A DNA stretch of 64,000 bases from Pseudomonadota bacterium (GTDB lineage: Bacteria; Pseudomonadota; Gammaproteobacteria; Ga0077536): assembly GCA_018668255.1 (NCBI GenBank), contig JABISZ010000024.1, positions 30,388 to 94,387 on the forward strand, read 5' to 3'. A program made the position numbers and the translations under genes. The notes beneath the pieces were generated by a model that did no database searches, was not told the DNA's origin, and saw nothing but the letters and a program-made list of their open reading frames with translations. This document shows positions 9,104 through 17,864 of this stretch, one piece after another (within the stretch, counting starts at the first letter, position 1; the number at the start of each line of letters is the position of its first letter).

Positions 9104-9951
9104 TGACTAGTATAAGTACAATCTCGACGACTAAGGCTTATGAGGGAATTCAAGGTACTTATGAACATGAGTCTCATAGTACCGGGTGTAAGATGACTTT
9201 TTCTGTTTATATGCCGCCTTCAGCTGAGCTATCACCTGTTCCTGTGATCTGGTATCTATCCGGACTTACTTGCACGCATGCGAACGTAATGGATAAGGGC
9301 GAGTATCGGCGTTTAGCGTCAGAGCTTGGGCTGGCGATAGTTTGCCCAGATACAAGCCCCAGAGGAGAAAGTATCCCCGATGAATCGGATAACTGGCAGT
9401 TTGGAACTGGTGCGGCATTCTACCTTGATGCAACCCAAGCGCCGTATACGGACAACTACAACATGTATAGTTATGTTGTGAGTGAGTTGCCTAACCTAAT
9501 AGGCGAGCACTTTAATGTTGACCTGAAGAGGCAAGCAATCATGGGTCATTCTATGGGAGGACACGGTGCACTTACCATCGCACTCAAGAATGAAGGAGTA
9601 TATAAAAGTTGTTCTGCATTCGCTCCAATAGTATCTCCTTCAACTTCTGCTTGGTCTGCGAATGCATTTGAGAAATTTTTAGGGAAGGATAGACTCGCGT
9701 GGGGCCAATATGATGCAGTAGAATTGATTTCGCTAGGGCATCGCTTTCCTGAATTCCTTGTCGATCAAGGCGATGCAGATGACTTTCTAGAAGAAGGCCT
9801 CAAGCCGTGGTTGTTAGAAGCTGCGTGCGCTGAGGCAGAGCTCAAATTAACTCTGAGGATGCATGAAGGTTACGACCATTCGTACTCGTTCATCTCGACT
9901 TTTATGGATGACCATATTCGTTGGCATGGAGAGCGACTTTTAACTTCGTGA
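9103..9951 (+). CDS. fghA: S-formylglutathione hydrolase
   Basis: Esterase-D-type alpha/beta hydrolase that splits S-formylglutathione to formate and glutathione, completing formaldehyde detoxification. The nucleophile elbow is GHSMGGHGAL (about residue 148); the acid is in DQGDADDF and the His in GYDHSYSFI. The oxyanion segment WYLSGLTCTHANVM is characteristic. A TTG at 9100 is in frame, but ATG 9103 overlapping the frmA stop (TGATG) is the likelier start. At 282 aa it is full length. Confidence 0.95.
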   Translation: MTSISTISTTKAYEGIQGTYEHESHSTGCKMTFSVYMPPSAELSPVPVIWYLSGLTCTHANVMDKGEYRRLASELGLAIVCPDTSPRGESIPDESDNWQFGTGAAFYLDATQAPYTDNYNMYSYVVSELPNLIGEHFNVDLKRQAIMGHSMGGHGALTIALKNEGVYKSCSAFAPIVSPSTSAWSANAFEKFLGKDRLAWGQYDAVELISLGHRFPEFLVDQGDADDFLEEGLKPWLLEAACAEAELKLTLRMHEGYDHSYSFISTFMDDHIRWHGERLLTS

Positions 9952-9991
9952 TAACCATGATTATTCGTATTATGAATTCAAGGATAGTAAT

Positions 9992-10735
9992 TTGTCTTTT
10001 TTAAAAACTGCACTCTTTTATATGATTGGCTCTGCAATTGGTGGCCCAATTGGGGGGCTTCTAGCAGCCATCGTGGGCTCCCAAATTTCTGCAAGGGCAT
10101 CGGCGTCAGGGAGACAATCTTTCAATTCGAATGAGCAGCAACAGGCTGCGTTTTTTGCGACCCTATTTGCCTGTTTAGCCAAACTTGCTAAGTCGGACGG
10201 TCATATAAGCCAAGAAGAAATTGACAAGATTGATGTATATATGACCGAAAGATTTAAGTTTGGCCCTGAGCAGCGCGATTTTGCAAGAAAAGCTTTCAAT
10301 CATGCAAAGAATGACACTGTTAGTTATGAAGACTACGCAACACAACTAGCTTCTTTATTAAAAACGAATAAAAATTCATTAGTCATGTTTTATGAATTGC
10401 TGTTTGAGTTAGCTATGGCCGATGGCGTTTTAGATAAGCAAGAGGCAGTGCTACTAAAGAAAACAACTTCTATTTTCGGAATTGACCCAAATCTATTTGA
10501 TAGGCTCAAACAGCAATTTGCTGAGAGTACTTTCGATCCATATGCTGTCTTAGGAGTCGATAAAAAAACACCATTTACCGAAATTAAAAAAGCCTATCAA
10601 CGCAAAAGAAAAGAGTTCCACCCTGACACTCTAATTTCCAAAGGACTTCCTGAGGAGCTACTAGCTAAAGCCCAAGAGAAATTTATCAGAGTTCAGGAGG
10701 CCTATAAAATATTAGAAAAAAAGAAGAATGAGTGA
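9992..10735 (+). CDS. djlA: DjlA-like TerB/J-domain co-chaperone
   Basis: The N-terminal Gly-rich hydrophobic segment (about 5-35, IGSAIGGPIGGLLAAIVG) is likely a membrane anchor. A TerB-like helical domain follows (about 50-170), with a C-terminal J domain containing the HPD tripeptide (EFHPDTLISKGLPEE), which stimulates DnaK ATPase. The 247 aa length and domain order match DjlA. The start is TTG 9992 with AGGA upstream. Its stop overlaps the start of the methyltransferase gene, so they are cotranscribed. Confidence 0.88.
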   Translation: MSFLKTALFYMIGSAIGGPIGGLLAAIVGSQISARASASGRQSFNSNEQQQAAFFATLFACLAKLAKSDGHISQEEIDKIDVYMTERFKFGPEQRDFARKAFNHAKNDTVSYEDYATQLASLLKTNKNSLVMFYELLFELAMADGVLDKQEAVLLKKTTSIFGIDPNLFDRLKQQFAESTFDPYAVLGVDKKTPFTEIKKAYQRKRKEFHPDTLISKGLPEELLAKAQEKFIRVQEAYKILEKKKNE

Positions 10736-11568
10736 TGTCAAAAGAAAATAATATTGAGGATCATTATTCCCATTCGTCGCTATTGGTGTCGATAAAAAAA
10801 GGGCTAGAAACACAAGGGAAAAATCCTATCAACATCACGTTAGATGATATTGCACCCATTGATGAGTTCCACATTGGCGGTAGACAGGCGAGTGTAGATT
10901 TTTTCTCACAACTTGATTTTGACAGTTCTATGAATGTTTTGGATTTAGGTTGTGGGCTAGGTGGCCCAGCACGTTTCGTTGCTCAAGAGTTCGGCTGTTC
11001 GGTGACAGGAATAGATTTAACTACTGATTATATAGATGTAGGCAACCAGCTTTCTGAATGGACTGGGTTAGAATCTAAGGTAAAACTAACTCAAGGAAGT
11101 GCACTGGATCTGCCCTTCCAAGCAGGGTCTTTTGACGTAATATACATGATGCACGTTGGAATGAATATCCATGAAAAAGAGCGGCTTGCGAAAGAGGCTT
11201 TTCGTGTTTTAAAGCCTCGTGGCGTGTTCGGGATTTATGATGTTATGCGAATAGGAAAAGGCGATATCTTGTACCCAGTGCCTTGGGCAACTACTGATAA
11301 AACAAGTGCGTTGGAAAAACCAGAGGAGTACCAGGCTTATCTTGGCGCTGCAGGTTTTAGCTCTCTGTCTATTCGTGAAAGAGGTTCATTCGCCCGAGAT
11401 TTTTTCGAACAGATGGCGCGAAAAATGGATAGTATCGAAGGGCCTCCGCCACTAGGTTTGCATTTACTTATGGGAAGTAATGCTAAAGAGAAAGCGTCGA
11501 ATGTCCTGTCTATGGTGAAACAAGGCTTGTTGGCGCCGGTTGAATTGATAGCGCTAAAAGTTAGTTAG
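10735..11568 (+). CDS. SAM-dependent methyltransferase (class I)
   Basis: Rossmann-fold methyltransferase with motif I VLDLGCGLGGPARFVA near residue 66, the acidic loop GIDLTTDYI and the post-II segment LPFQAGSFDVIYMM. The sequence resembles small-molecule N-methyltransferases such as sarcosine/dimethylglycine or phosphoethanolamine methyltransferases, but the substrate cannot be fixed. Start is ATG 10735 (or GTG 10732), overlapping the djlA stop. It converges on the 11570-12031 gene with one base between stops. Confidence 0.85.
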   Translation: MSKENNIEDHYSHSSLLVSIKKGLETQGKNPINITLDDIAPIDEFHIGGRQASVDFFSQLDFDSSMNVLDLGCGLGGPARFVAQEFGCSVTGIDLTTDYIDVGNQLSEWTGLESKVKLTQGSALDLPFQAGSFDVIYMMHVGMNIHEKERLAKEAFRVLKPRGVFGIYDVMRIGKGDILYPVPWATTDKTSALEKPEEYQAYLGAAGFSSLSIRERGSFARDFFEQMARKMDSIEGPPPLGLHLLMGSNAKEKASNVLSMVKQGLLAPVELIALKVS

Positions 11569-11569
11569 T

Positions 11570-12031
11570 TCAGCTCTCCTCCTGAACGCCTATAGATAAC
11601 GGCGCGCTTGTCGAAGAGATATAGGCGATTTTCAAACCATCTTCGGTTTTTAACAAAGCGTAGAAAGCAGTGAAATTTTGGATAACGTCCTTTTGGGCAT
11701 TCAGCCGGGTCCAGTGAACGTTGACGAAAGCCTTTGAGGAAGAAGAGTATAAAAGATCGAAACTTCTCATGACTGACTGATCCCAACCACTTTCCTTTAA
11801 TTTGGAGAAATCGACTAATGGAGCCATTCCATCAGCAATAAAGATAACCGTCTTCCCAAGATGACGAGCATGTGGGATTAAAAAGATGTTCTCATACCCT
11901 GAGACATCTTCATTATTAAATTTCTCGAGTAAATTTCCAAAATAGCTGCTGACCTCAGCTCTATTGATCGGGCTACCCGTTGCAGCACCAGAAAATAGAA
12001 CACTTATCATTAGTAATATCGTTAGGCGCAT
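11570..12031 (-). CDS. Exported SnoaL/NTF2-like protein of unknown function
   Basis: A 153 aa protein with a clear signal peptide (MRLTILLMISVLFSGAATGS) and probable cleavage near residue 19. The mature part has the pattern of a small NTF2-like fold (YFGNLLEKFNNEDVSGYENIFL, ending FYALLKTEDGLKIAYIS), inferred from the alternation of a helix pair and strands with aromatic positions. No catalytic motif was recognised. AGGAG upstream supports ATG at 12031. It is divergent from the acetoacetate-decarboxylase-like gene. Confidence 0.6.
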   Translation of the reverse strand: MRLTILLMISVLFSGAATGSPINRAEVSSYFGNLLEKFNNEDVSGYENIFLIPHARHLGKTVIFIADGMAPLVDFSKLKESGWDQSVMRSFDLLYSSSSKAFVNVHWTRLNAQKDVIQNFTAFYALLKTEDGLKIAYISSTSAPLSIGVQEES

Positions 12032-12190
12032 GTGATATCTCCTAGTTTCTTTTCAGGCATCTATAAATTAAGATTGAGTACTATATACTTACGTTATATT
12101 TTTTACGACCAAACGATGTCTCGAGTGTCAGTCTTGTGTTCTCTTAAGAGTAGAGAGTTACATAAGCTATTTAAACCAAGGGGAAATGAA

Positions 12191-12949
12191 ATGGCTAAGA
12201 AAGGGCAATTGTCTATCGATAAATTTCAAGCGACTATGCCGGTTACTAATGAGGCTGCTCAAAAGCCGCCATACTATTATCGAAATATGCGCATGATGTT
12301 TGTGACTTATCGAACGGACGAAGAAGCTGCATTGGCGTGGTTGCCAGAGGCGCTTGAACTCGATGAACCAGCGTTAGTCACAATTATTATTGCTCATTAT
12401 GGATTTTCTACTTTTGGTCCCTATAACGAAGCTATGATGGCCATACGGGCCCGTTTAGATGGTGAATTAGTGAGTTACTACCCCGCGCTTTTCACCGACA
12501 ACGAGGCACCTTTAATTGGCGGTAGAGAAATATGGGGTTGGCCAAAAAAATTGGCTAAAATTTCAATTAGCGATCAAAGTGAAGTCATGATGGGTATAGT
12601 AGAGCGACCCACCAATAATCGATTGCTTACAGCAACCATGCGCAATGTTACTCCCGTTGCACCTGAAGACTTTCCTACGACAAATAATGTTTCTTTGAAA
12701 GTCATCCCTTGTGCTACCGAATCTAAAAAGCCCGCTTTAGCACAGTTGATTGGCAGCAATTTAGACTTAGTGCCTCATGTTGGTAGTAACGGGGTAGCAG
12801 ATCTTTGGACAGGTCCGGGCTCAGTATGCTTTGATGCTCCATCCGAGATAGACTCATGGTATAAGCTTCCTGTGAAAGAAATTGTAGGATGTTATTCAGG
12901 AACTTTTGATGCAGTGTTAGGTCATGGTCGGATACTTAAAGAATTGTAG
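12191..12949 (+). CDS. Acetoacetate decarboxylase family protein
   Basis: Adc-fold enzyme. GGREIWGWPKKLAKI holds the Schiff-base lysine and its neighbour that lowers the pKa, as in acetoacetate decarboxylase. Families in this fold also decarboxylate other beta-keto acids or do aldol-dehydration chemistry, so acetoacetate is not assured. The open frame extends to 12032, but ATG 12191 with AAGGGG eight bases upstream starts a normal 252 aa protein (MAKKGQLSIDKF). The 160 bp before it serve as a divergent promoter region. A weak terminator-like hairpin follows. Confidence 0.88.
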   Translation: MAKKGQLSIDKFQATMPVTNEAAQKPPYYYRNMRMMFVTYRTDEEAALAWLPEALELDEPALVTIIIAHYGFSTFGPYNEAMMAIRARLDGELVSYYPALFTDNEAPLIGGREIWGWPKKLAKISISDQSEVMMGIVERPTNNRLLTATMRNVTPVAPEDFPTTNNVSLKVIPCATESKKPALAQLIGSNLDLVPHVGSNGVADLWTGPGSVCFDAPSEIDSWYKLPVKEIVGCYSGTFDAVLGHGRILKEL

Positions 12950-12986
12950 GAGTAATGCTGGCTTTTGAAGCTATTTATTGATAAAT

Positions 12987-13004
12987 CGCTGCACAGCGCT
13001 TTTT
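12987..13004 (+). terminator. Possible rho-independent terminator
   Basis: A short stem CGCT-GCAC-AGCG (extendable to CGCTG/CAGCG) directly followed by CTTTTT, 38 bp after the acetoacetate-decarboxylase-like gene. The stem is only 4-5 bp, so this is weak. Confidence 0.4.
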
Positions 13005-13063
13005 AATATTTTTGCCCAAAATCTCGGGCCGTTAATCTGAGTTTAGTGGCTAACAATCTATTT

Positions 13064-13471
13064 TCATTTTTTGAGAATAATCTTTACTACTACTCGATCT
13101 TTTTTTCGATTAAAGATAGTGCTTGCGAATTCAAGTAGATGCATTGACCAGCTATATTTCTTTTTACATGCGGCCACAACCTGCGAGAGTAGTCGGTGCT
13201 CCTCTGAGAGGAATGCGCTAGCATCAATCCAATCGCCTAGCGGCTTGCCTTTGAAATCGCAAGGGCAGAGTTGTACGGTGCTATTATTTCTAATTCGTTT
13301 TACCTTACCACTTAACCTGTTAGTGAAAGCGTAAAAAGTGTTTGAGTCGCTCTCTAATGAAATCCACCAGAGTGGAGTTTCTACCTTACTAAGGTCTCGC
13401 TTAAAAGTTTTTAAATTAATATATTTATCGTGTTCTAACATATGTTCATACCAGCTAAGATAGTCTTGCAA
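13064..13471 (-). CDS. PPOX-fold (Rv2061/F420-type) protein
   Basis: A 135 aa split-barrel flavin/deazaflavin-binding protein. The pattern YINLKTFKRDLSKVETPLWW, FTNRLSGKVKRIRNNSTVQLCPCDFKGKPLGDW matches the PPOX branch named after Rv2061, which in actinobacteria uses F420; in proteobacteria the cofactor is uncertain (FMN, heme or other). The start is TTG 13471 or ATG 13441; the conserved DKYINL region begins just after the latter. It is convergent with the upstream gene and divergent from the MDR gene at 13500. Confidence 0.75.
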   Translation of the reverse strand: MQDYLSWYEHMLEHDKYINLKTFKRDLSKVETPLWWISLESDSNTFYAFTNRLSGKVKRIRNNSTVQLCPCDFKGKPLGDWIDASAFLSEEHRLLSQVVAACKKKYSWSMHLLEFASTIFNRKKDRVVVKIILKK

Positions 13472-13499
13472 GCATACAGAGATTTTTAGGAATTAAATA

Positions 13500-14504
13500 A
13501 TGAAAAAGTACCAGATTACATCTGATAGAGGGATAGATGATCTTCAGCTAGTCGAAGCAGATATCCCCTCTGTTAGCGAACTAGATGTTTTAGTTAGAAT
13601 GAAAGCCTCCTCCATTAACTATCGAGACTTGGCGACGATAGAAAACCCTACTCCTAGAAATATCAGCTTTCCGCTTGTTCCCAATTCCGATGGCGTGGGA
13701 GAGGTGATTGAAGTAGGAAGCAAGGTGACTAGAGTAGCAGTTGGTGACCGTGTTTGTGGTATTTTTTTTCAGTCATGGGTGGACGGTGAGATCACCAGTA
13801 CTGACATGGCTAATGCGTTGGGTGGAACTATTGATGGGGTTCTGTCTGAGTATCGAAAATTTGATGAGAACGGTGTAGTGAAAGTCCCTGAACATTTAAC
13901 AGATGCCGAAGCGTCCACTCTTCCTTGTGCTGGGGTGACTGCTTGGAATAGCTTGGTTGAAAAAGGCTCTGTGAAACCGGGTAGTAGCGTTTTACTGTTA
14001 GGCACGGGTGGTGTTTCTATCATGGCACTCCAGATTTGTCAGATGCTTGGCGTCAAAGCTATCTTAACCTCATCGAGTGATGAAAAATTAATAAGAGCCA
14101 AGGCATTAGGCGCCTGGCACGTTATAAATTATAAAAGAGAACCCAACTGGGATCTCCAAGTATTAGAAATGACTGATGGTGTCGGAGTTGACCATGTTGT
14201 CGAAGTAGGTGGTGCAGGAACCTTGTCAAAGTCTATTAACTCCGTTCGCATCTCTGGTTCGATAGGATTAATAGGTATTTTGACAGGAGGTGCTATCGAC
14301 CCGACTTCAATACTAAGGAAGTCACTTCATGTGCATGGAATTTATGTAGGGCATCGCCGAATGTTTGAAGATATGAACAGAGCAATTTCAGCTCATAAAA
14401 TGAGGCCGGTAATTGATCACTGCTACTCTATCGCTACTGCGAGAGAAGCATACCATGCGATGAGAGCGGCAAAACATTTTGGAAAATTGGCCATTACACT
14501 TTGA
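13500..14504 (+). CDS. MDR-family NAD(P)-dependent oxidoreductase
   Basis: Medium-chain dehydrogenase/reductase of 334 aa without the structural zinc lobe of classical ADHs. GroES-like N-terminal half (MKASSINYRDL, PNSDGVGEVIEVGSKV), then a Rossmann half with LLGTGGVSIMALQIC and HVVEVGGAGTL. Closest in pattern to quinone-oxidoreductase or enoyl-reductase-like members. AGGA precedes ATG 13500. Substrate unknown. Confidence 0.87.
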   Translation: MKKYQITSDRGIDDLQLVEADIPSVSELDVLVRMKASSINYRDLATIENPTPRNISFPLVPNSDGVGEVIEVGSKVTRVAVGDRVCGIFFQSWVDGEITSTDMANALGGTIDGVLSEYRKFDENGVVKVPEHLTDAEASTLPCAGVTAWNSLVEKGSVKPGSSVLLLGTGGVSIMALQICQMLGVKAILTSSSDEKLIRAKALGAWHVINYKREPNWDLQVLEMTDGVGVDHVVEVGGAGTLSKSINSVRISGSIGLIGILTGGAIDPTSILRKSLHVHGIYVGHRRMFEDMNRAISAHKMRPVIDHCYSIATAREAYHAMRAAKHFGKLAITL

Positions 14505-14634
14505 CCAATGGTTAATGTGATCGAAAGACGGTGTTTTTGAGGGCGGGCCAAAATTTGGAGAGCTGACCTAACTAGTTCTATATGACTTTGAGTTATTATT
14601 AATCGTATTTTCTAGGTAGGAGGATTGTTAAGAC

Positions 14635-15240
14635 ATGTCACATATAGTTTCACTTTATGGCTCTGGTGGTGCGCGCTCCGCAAGGTGCCGCTGGGCTCTT
14701 AACGAGCTCCAGTTGGAATATGAATATGTAGATGAGCCTGGGTTGATAGGCAGTGAAAAACTTCGTCAACTCCATCCCCAGTCGAAAATTCCTGCTGCTG
14801 TAATTAATGGCGCTGTATTATTTGAATCATCTGCTATATGCAGCTATCTTTGCGACCTGAAGCCTGAATTAAGCTTAATTCCTTTACCTGGAACCCTAAA
14901 AAGGGGGTTGCATGATCAATGGATATCCTTTGCGCAGTCTGAGGTTGAAGCATACTTGTGGAGTAATGTTAAACATAGGAGCTTATATCCCGAAGAGCGC
15001 AGAGTCCCAGATGTTATTGAACAAAATAATATCGAGATCCACTCAGGGCTTAAAGTTTTAAATACTGCTCTGTCCAAATCTGATTATATTTTAGGCGATG
15101 AATTTCAGGTTACAGATATTATTGTAGGATGGACGCTCAATTGGGCAAGACGTTCGGGGGTGATGAATGACTACCCCAGACTCATATCCTATAACAAGAG
15201 TCTTTTGAAAAGGAAGCATTGCGTCCTCAATTCGGAATAA
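14635..15240 (+). CDS. Glutathione S-transferase family protein
   Basis: Thioredoxin-fold N-terminal domain (1-78; GSGGARSARCRWALNEL, then KIPAAVING and the glutathione-binding ESSAICSYL) and an all-helical C-terminal domain. At 201 aa it is typical. TAGGAGG eleven bases ahead of ATG 14635 is a strong ribosome site. Substrate unknown. It is followed after 36 bp by tadA. Confidence 0.88.
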   Translation: MSHIVSLYGSGGARSARCRWALNELQLEYEYVDEPGLIGSEKLRQLHPQSKIPAAVINGAVLFESSAICSYLCDLKPELSLIPLPGTLKRGLHDQWISFAQSEVEAYLWSNVKHRSLYPEERRVPDVIEQNNIEIHSGLKVLNTALSKSDYILGDEFQVTDIIVGWTLNWARRSGVMNDYPRLISYNKSLLKRKHCVLNSE

Positions 15241-15276
15241 TGTTATGAGGGTTGAATTTTTATTTTTGGGATTGCC

Positions 15277-15741
15277 ATGAGTGATACCTGTTTAGCTTCT
15301 GATCGAATTTGGATGAAAGAAGCAATAGCGATGGCTAAAATTGCTGCTGAGGTTAATGAAGTTCCTGTCGGAGCTGTTATGGTCGCAGATAATGAAGTTA
15401 TCAGTAGAGCGCACAACGCAACGATTCGTGATAATGATCCCACTGGGCATGCTGAAGTGATAGCTATCAGAAGAGCTGCTGATGCTTTAGGCAATTACCG
15501 TATGCCTGGCGCGACTCTTTATGTGACGTTAGAGCCCTGTGCAATGTGCGCAGGAGCGATAATTCAAGCCCGTGTTTCGCGAGTTGTTTTTGGTGCTTAT
15601 GATAAGCGATATGGCGCAGTAGAAAGCAGTGTTGATGTCCTTTGTCATCCTGCGATGAATCATCATGCTCAATATACTGGTGGGGTAGAAATGCTAGAAT
15701 GTTCTCAAATCTTGTCATCATTTTTTAAGTCACGTCGTTGA
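15277..15741 (+). CDS. tadA: tRNA adenosine(34) deaminase TadA
   Basis: Converts A34 to inosine in tRNA-Arg(ACG), allowing it to read CGU, CGC and CGA. The zinc site is visible as H58-A-E60 and P-C88-AM-C91. At 154 aa it is normal length. Its substrate tRNA gene is in this window at 46919-46995. The next gene, pncC, begins 9 bp later, suggesting cotranscription. Confidence 0.96.
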   Translation: MSDTCLASDRIWMKEAIAMAKIAAEVNEVPVGAVMVADNEVISRAHNATIRDNDPTGHAEVIAIRRAADALGNYRMPGATLYVTLEPCAMCAGAIIQARVSRVVFGAYDKRYGAVESSVDVLCHPAMNHHAQYTGGVEMLECSQILSSFFKSRR

Positions 15742-15750
15742 GGTTGTGTA

Positions 15751-16254
15751 ATGGATAAATTTGAAATTTTTGAAGAATCTATTATTCAGCAATCTGAAGA
15801 TTTCGGTCAAATGCTACTCGAAAGAGGCTGGCGTTTTGCCACGGCTGAGTCCTGTACCGGTGGGTGGATAGCCAAAGCACTTACCTCGGTTGCAGGCAGT
15901 TCCGGTTGGTTTGAAGCGGGGCTGGTGACCTACTCTAATGAGGCAAAAATTAATTTCTTATCTGTTTCTCCCATGACAATTGAAAAACATGGGGCAGTGA
16001 GCTCTGAGACGGCAAAAGAGATGGTAGAAGGGCTTCTGAGAGCTACCGGAGTGGATATTGGTGTTTCTGTGACTGGTATAGCCGGGCCTACAGGTGGGAC
16101 TGCAAGTAAGCCAGTTGGGACAGTTTGGTTCGGTTTTTCGGCTTTAGGACAAGAAACAGTAACGATTTGTCTGCAAATTGATGGAAGCAGGGATGTTGTG
16201 CGGGCGAAGGCTGTCAATTTTGGTCTGGCGACGCTTATAAAGATGCTTTCCTAG
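15751..16254 (+). CDS. pncC: CinA C-terminal family nicotinamide-nucleotide amidohydrolase (PncC-like)
   Basis: Hydrolyses nicotinamide mononucleotide to nicotinic acid mononucleotide in pyridine nucleotide salvage. It is the stand-alone CinA C-terminal domain of 167 aa: FATAESCTGGWIAKALT, the GSSGWFEAGLVTYSNEAK segment, and VTGIAGPTGGT. The N-terminal MoaB-like domain of full CinA is absent, as in other gammaproteobacteria. Location immediately before recA is the common order. Confidence 0.93.
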   Translation: MDKFEIFEESIIQQSEDFGQMLLERGWRFATAESCTGGWIAKALTSVAGSSGWFEAGLVTYSNEAKINFLSVSPMTIEKHGAVSSETAKEMVEGLLRATGVDIGVSVTGIAGPTGGTASKPVGTVWFGFSALGQETVTICLQIDGSRDVVRAKAVNFGLATLIKMLS

Positions 16255-16284
16255 AAAATGTATAGATTTAACTACGAATTTGAT

Positions 16285-16353
16285 GAACCCTTTAGTTCAA
16301 TTGTGCAATAATTTGACTAACAGCGTATAAAAATACTGAGAGAGTAACTCTCA
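16285..16353 (+). promoter_or_regulatory. recA upstream region: possible LexA-type site and leader hairpin
   Basis: Two dyads lie between pncC and recA. GAAC-CCTTTA-GTTC (16285-16298) is a perfect GAAC/GTTC inverted repeat with a 6-bp spacer, resembling but not matching SOS boxes of other phyla (Gram-positive GAAC-N4-GTTC). TGAGAG-AGTAA-CTCTCA (16337-16353) is a perfect 6-bp hairpin just before the ribosome site. I found no good match to the enterobacterial CTGT-N8-ACAG LexA box. Confidence 0.35.
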
Positions 16354-16375
16354 ACATAACAGAGGCATATTGAGC

Positions 16376-17407
16376 ATGAATGATAACAAGGAAAAAGCCT
16401 TAGGAGCCGCATTGGCGCAAATCGAAAAGCAGTTTGGGACCGGCTCAATAATGCGATTGGGAGATGAGGGCGCATTGCCTGATATTGAGGTCGTTTCAAC
16501 TGGATCTTTGAGCCTTGATACCGCTCTTGGTGTAGGAGGCTTACCAAGGGGTAGAGTTGTAGAGATTTATGGTCCTGAGTCATCCGGTAAGACTACTTTG
16601 ACGCTTCATGTGATAGCCGAAATGCAAAAAATCGGTGGTACTGCTGCATTTGTAGATGCAGAGCACGCGTTAGATCCTCAGTATGCAGCTAAACTAGGTG
16701 TCAACACAGATAGTCTATTAGTCTCTCAGCCGGACACCGGTGAGCAGGCGCTTGAGATCACTGATATGTTGGTGCGCTCCAGTGCAGTGGATATTGTTGT
16801 CGTTGACTCCGTGGCTGCACTTACCCCGAAGGCAGAGATTGAGGGCGACATGGGTGATCACCACGTGGGGCTTCAGGCGAGGCTAATGTCTCAGGCGCTC
16901 CGTAAGCTTACGTCTAATATAAAACGCTCGAATACACTAGTTATCTTTATCAACCAGATCCGTATGAAAATTGGTGTGATGTTTGGTAGCCCGGAAACTA
17001 CAACTGGTGGAAATGCCCTTAAGTTTTACTCCTCTGTACGGCTAGATATTCGCCGGATTGGTGCTCTCAAACGAGGTGATGAAATTGTAGGAAACGAGAC
17101 GCGTGTAAAGGTGGTAAAAAATAAGGTTGCACCACCGTTCAAGCAGGCGCTTTTTGACATTCTTTACAACGAAGGGATCTCCTTGGAGAGTGAGCTAATA
17201 GAGCTTGGTGTCGCGCATGGTTTTATGGAGAAAACAGGTGCTTGGTACAGCTATAACGGAGAACGGTTAGGGCAAGGTAAAGAGAATGTGCGACAGTTTT
17301 TAAAAGCCAACCCCGCTATTAAAGAATCAATTGAAGCATCCGTGCGAGAAAAAATAATACCTGTGAAGCCTACCAAGCAAGTCTCTGAGGAGGTAGAAGC
17401 TGATTGA
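16376..17407 (+). CDS. recA: Recombinase RecA
   Basis: DNA-strand-exchange ATPase and co-protease of the SOS response. Walker A is GPESSGKT at residues 66-73; the MAW/L2 regions appear as [11 protein letters not shown] and [15 protein letters not shown]; the acidic C-terminus is short. TTG 16370 is in frame, but ATG 16376 ([15 protein letters not shown]) lies at better spacing from AGAGG and gives 343 aa. Its last codons hold the GAGGAGG that probably serves recX. Confidence 0.98.
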   Translation: MNDNKEKALGAALAQIEKQFGTGSIMRLGDEGALPDIEVVSTGSLSLDTALGVGGLPRGRVVEIYGPESSGKTTLTLHVIAEMQKIGGTAAFVDAEHALDPQYAAKLGVNTDSLLVSQPDTGEQALEITDMLVRSSAVDIVVVDSVAALTPKAEIEGDMGDHHVGLQARLMSQALRKLTSNIKRSNTLVIFINQIRMKIGVMFGSPETTTGGNALKFYSSVRLDIRRIGALKRGDEIVGNETRVKVVKNKVAPPFKQALFDILYNEGISLESELIELGVAHGFMEKTGAWYSYNGERLGQGKENVRQFLKANPAIKESIEASVREKIIPVKPTKQVSEEVEAD

Positions 17408-17864
17408 TGCGTCCACGAAGACAGCTCGAAACTGTGCGCTGGGTATATTGTCTCGGCGGGAGCATAGTCGTATAGAGTTGAGGACTAAGCTCCTTGCTAA
17501 AGAATTTTCAGTTGAGCAGGTCGATAATGTTCTGGATGTACTTGCGCACGAAGGGTTGCAAAATGATCAAAGGTTTGCAGAGTCTTATATACGCTTTCGT
17601 AGCAGGCGTGGCTTTGGTTTGAGGCGCTTGCTTCAGGAGCTGGAACAACGAGGAGTGTCAGCTTCGGTCGCTAACCAGGCTGCAGCAGGTTCGGACGTTG
17701 ATTTTTATCAGGTTGCTGAGGCTGCCTGTAAAAAAAAATTTTCTCGAAAAGCTGTAACTATTTTAGAGAAATCTAAGCAGGTGAGATTCATGCAATACAG
17801 AGGTTTTTATAATGAAGAAGTTAACCAAGCAATTAGTATGTTGAGTGATGATGAAAACATCTGA
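17403..17864 (+). CDS. recX: Regulatory protein RecX (probable non-ATG start)
   Basis: Three-helix-repeat modulator that caps RecA filaments. [34 protein letters not shown] and the C-terminal [13 protein letters not shown] are family signatures. A TTG at 17448 would give 138 aa and remove the first helix. The frame is open upstream to 17397 and encodes [19 protein letters not shown], which matches the conserved RecX N-terminus. No ATG/GTG/TTG occurs there; only CTG 17400 or ATT 17403 stand 6-9 bases after a strong GAGGAGG (17387-17393). I place the start at ATT 17403, overlapping the recA stop; uncertain. The 3' end overlaps alaS by 14 bp. Confidence 0.85.
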   Translation: MDASTKTARNCALGILSRREHSRIELRTKLLAKEFSVEQVDNVLDVLAHEGLQNDQRFAESYIRFRSRRGFGLRRLLQELEQRGVSASVANQAAAGSDVDFYQVAEAACKKKFSRKAVTILEKSKQVRFMQYRGFYNEEVNQAISMLSDDENI

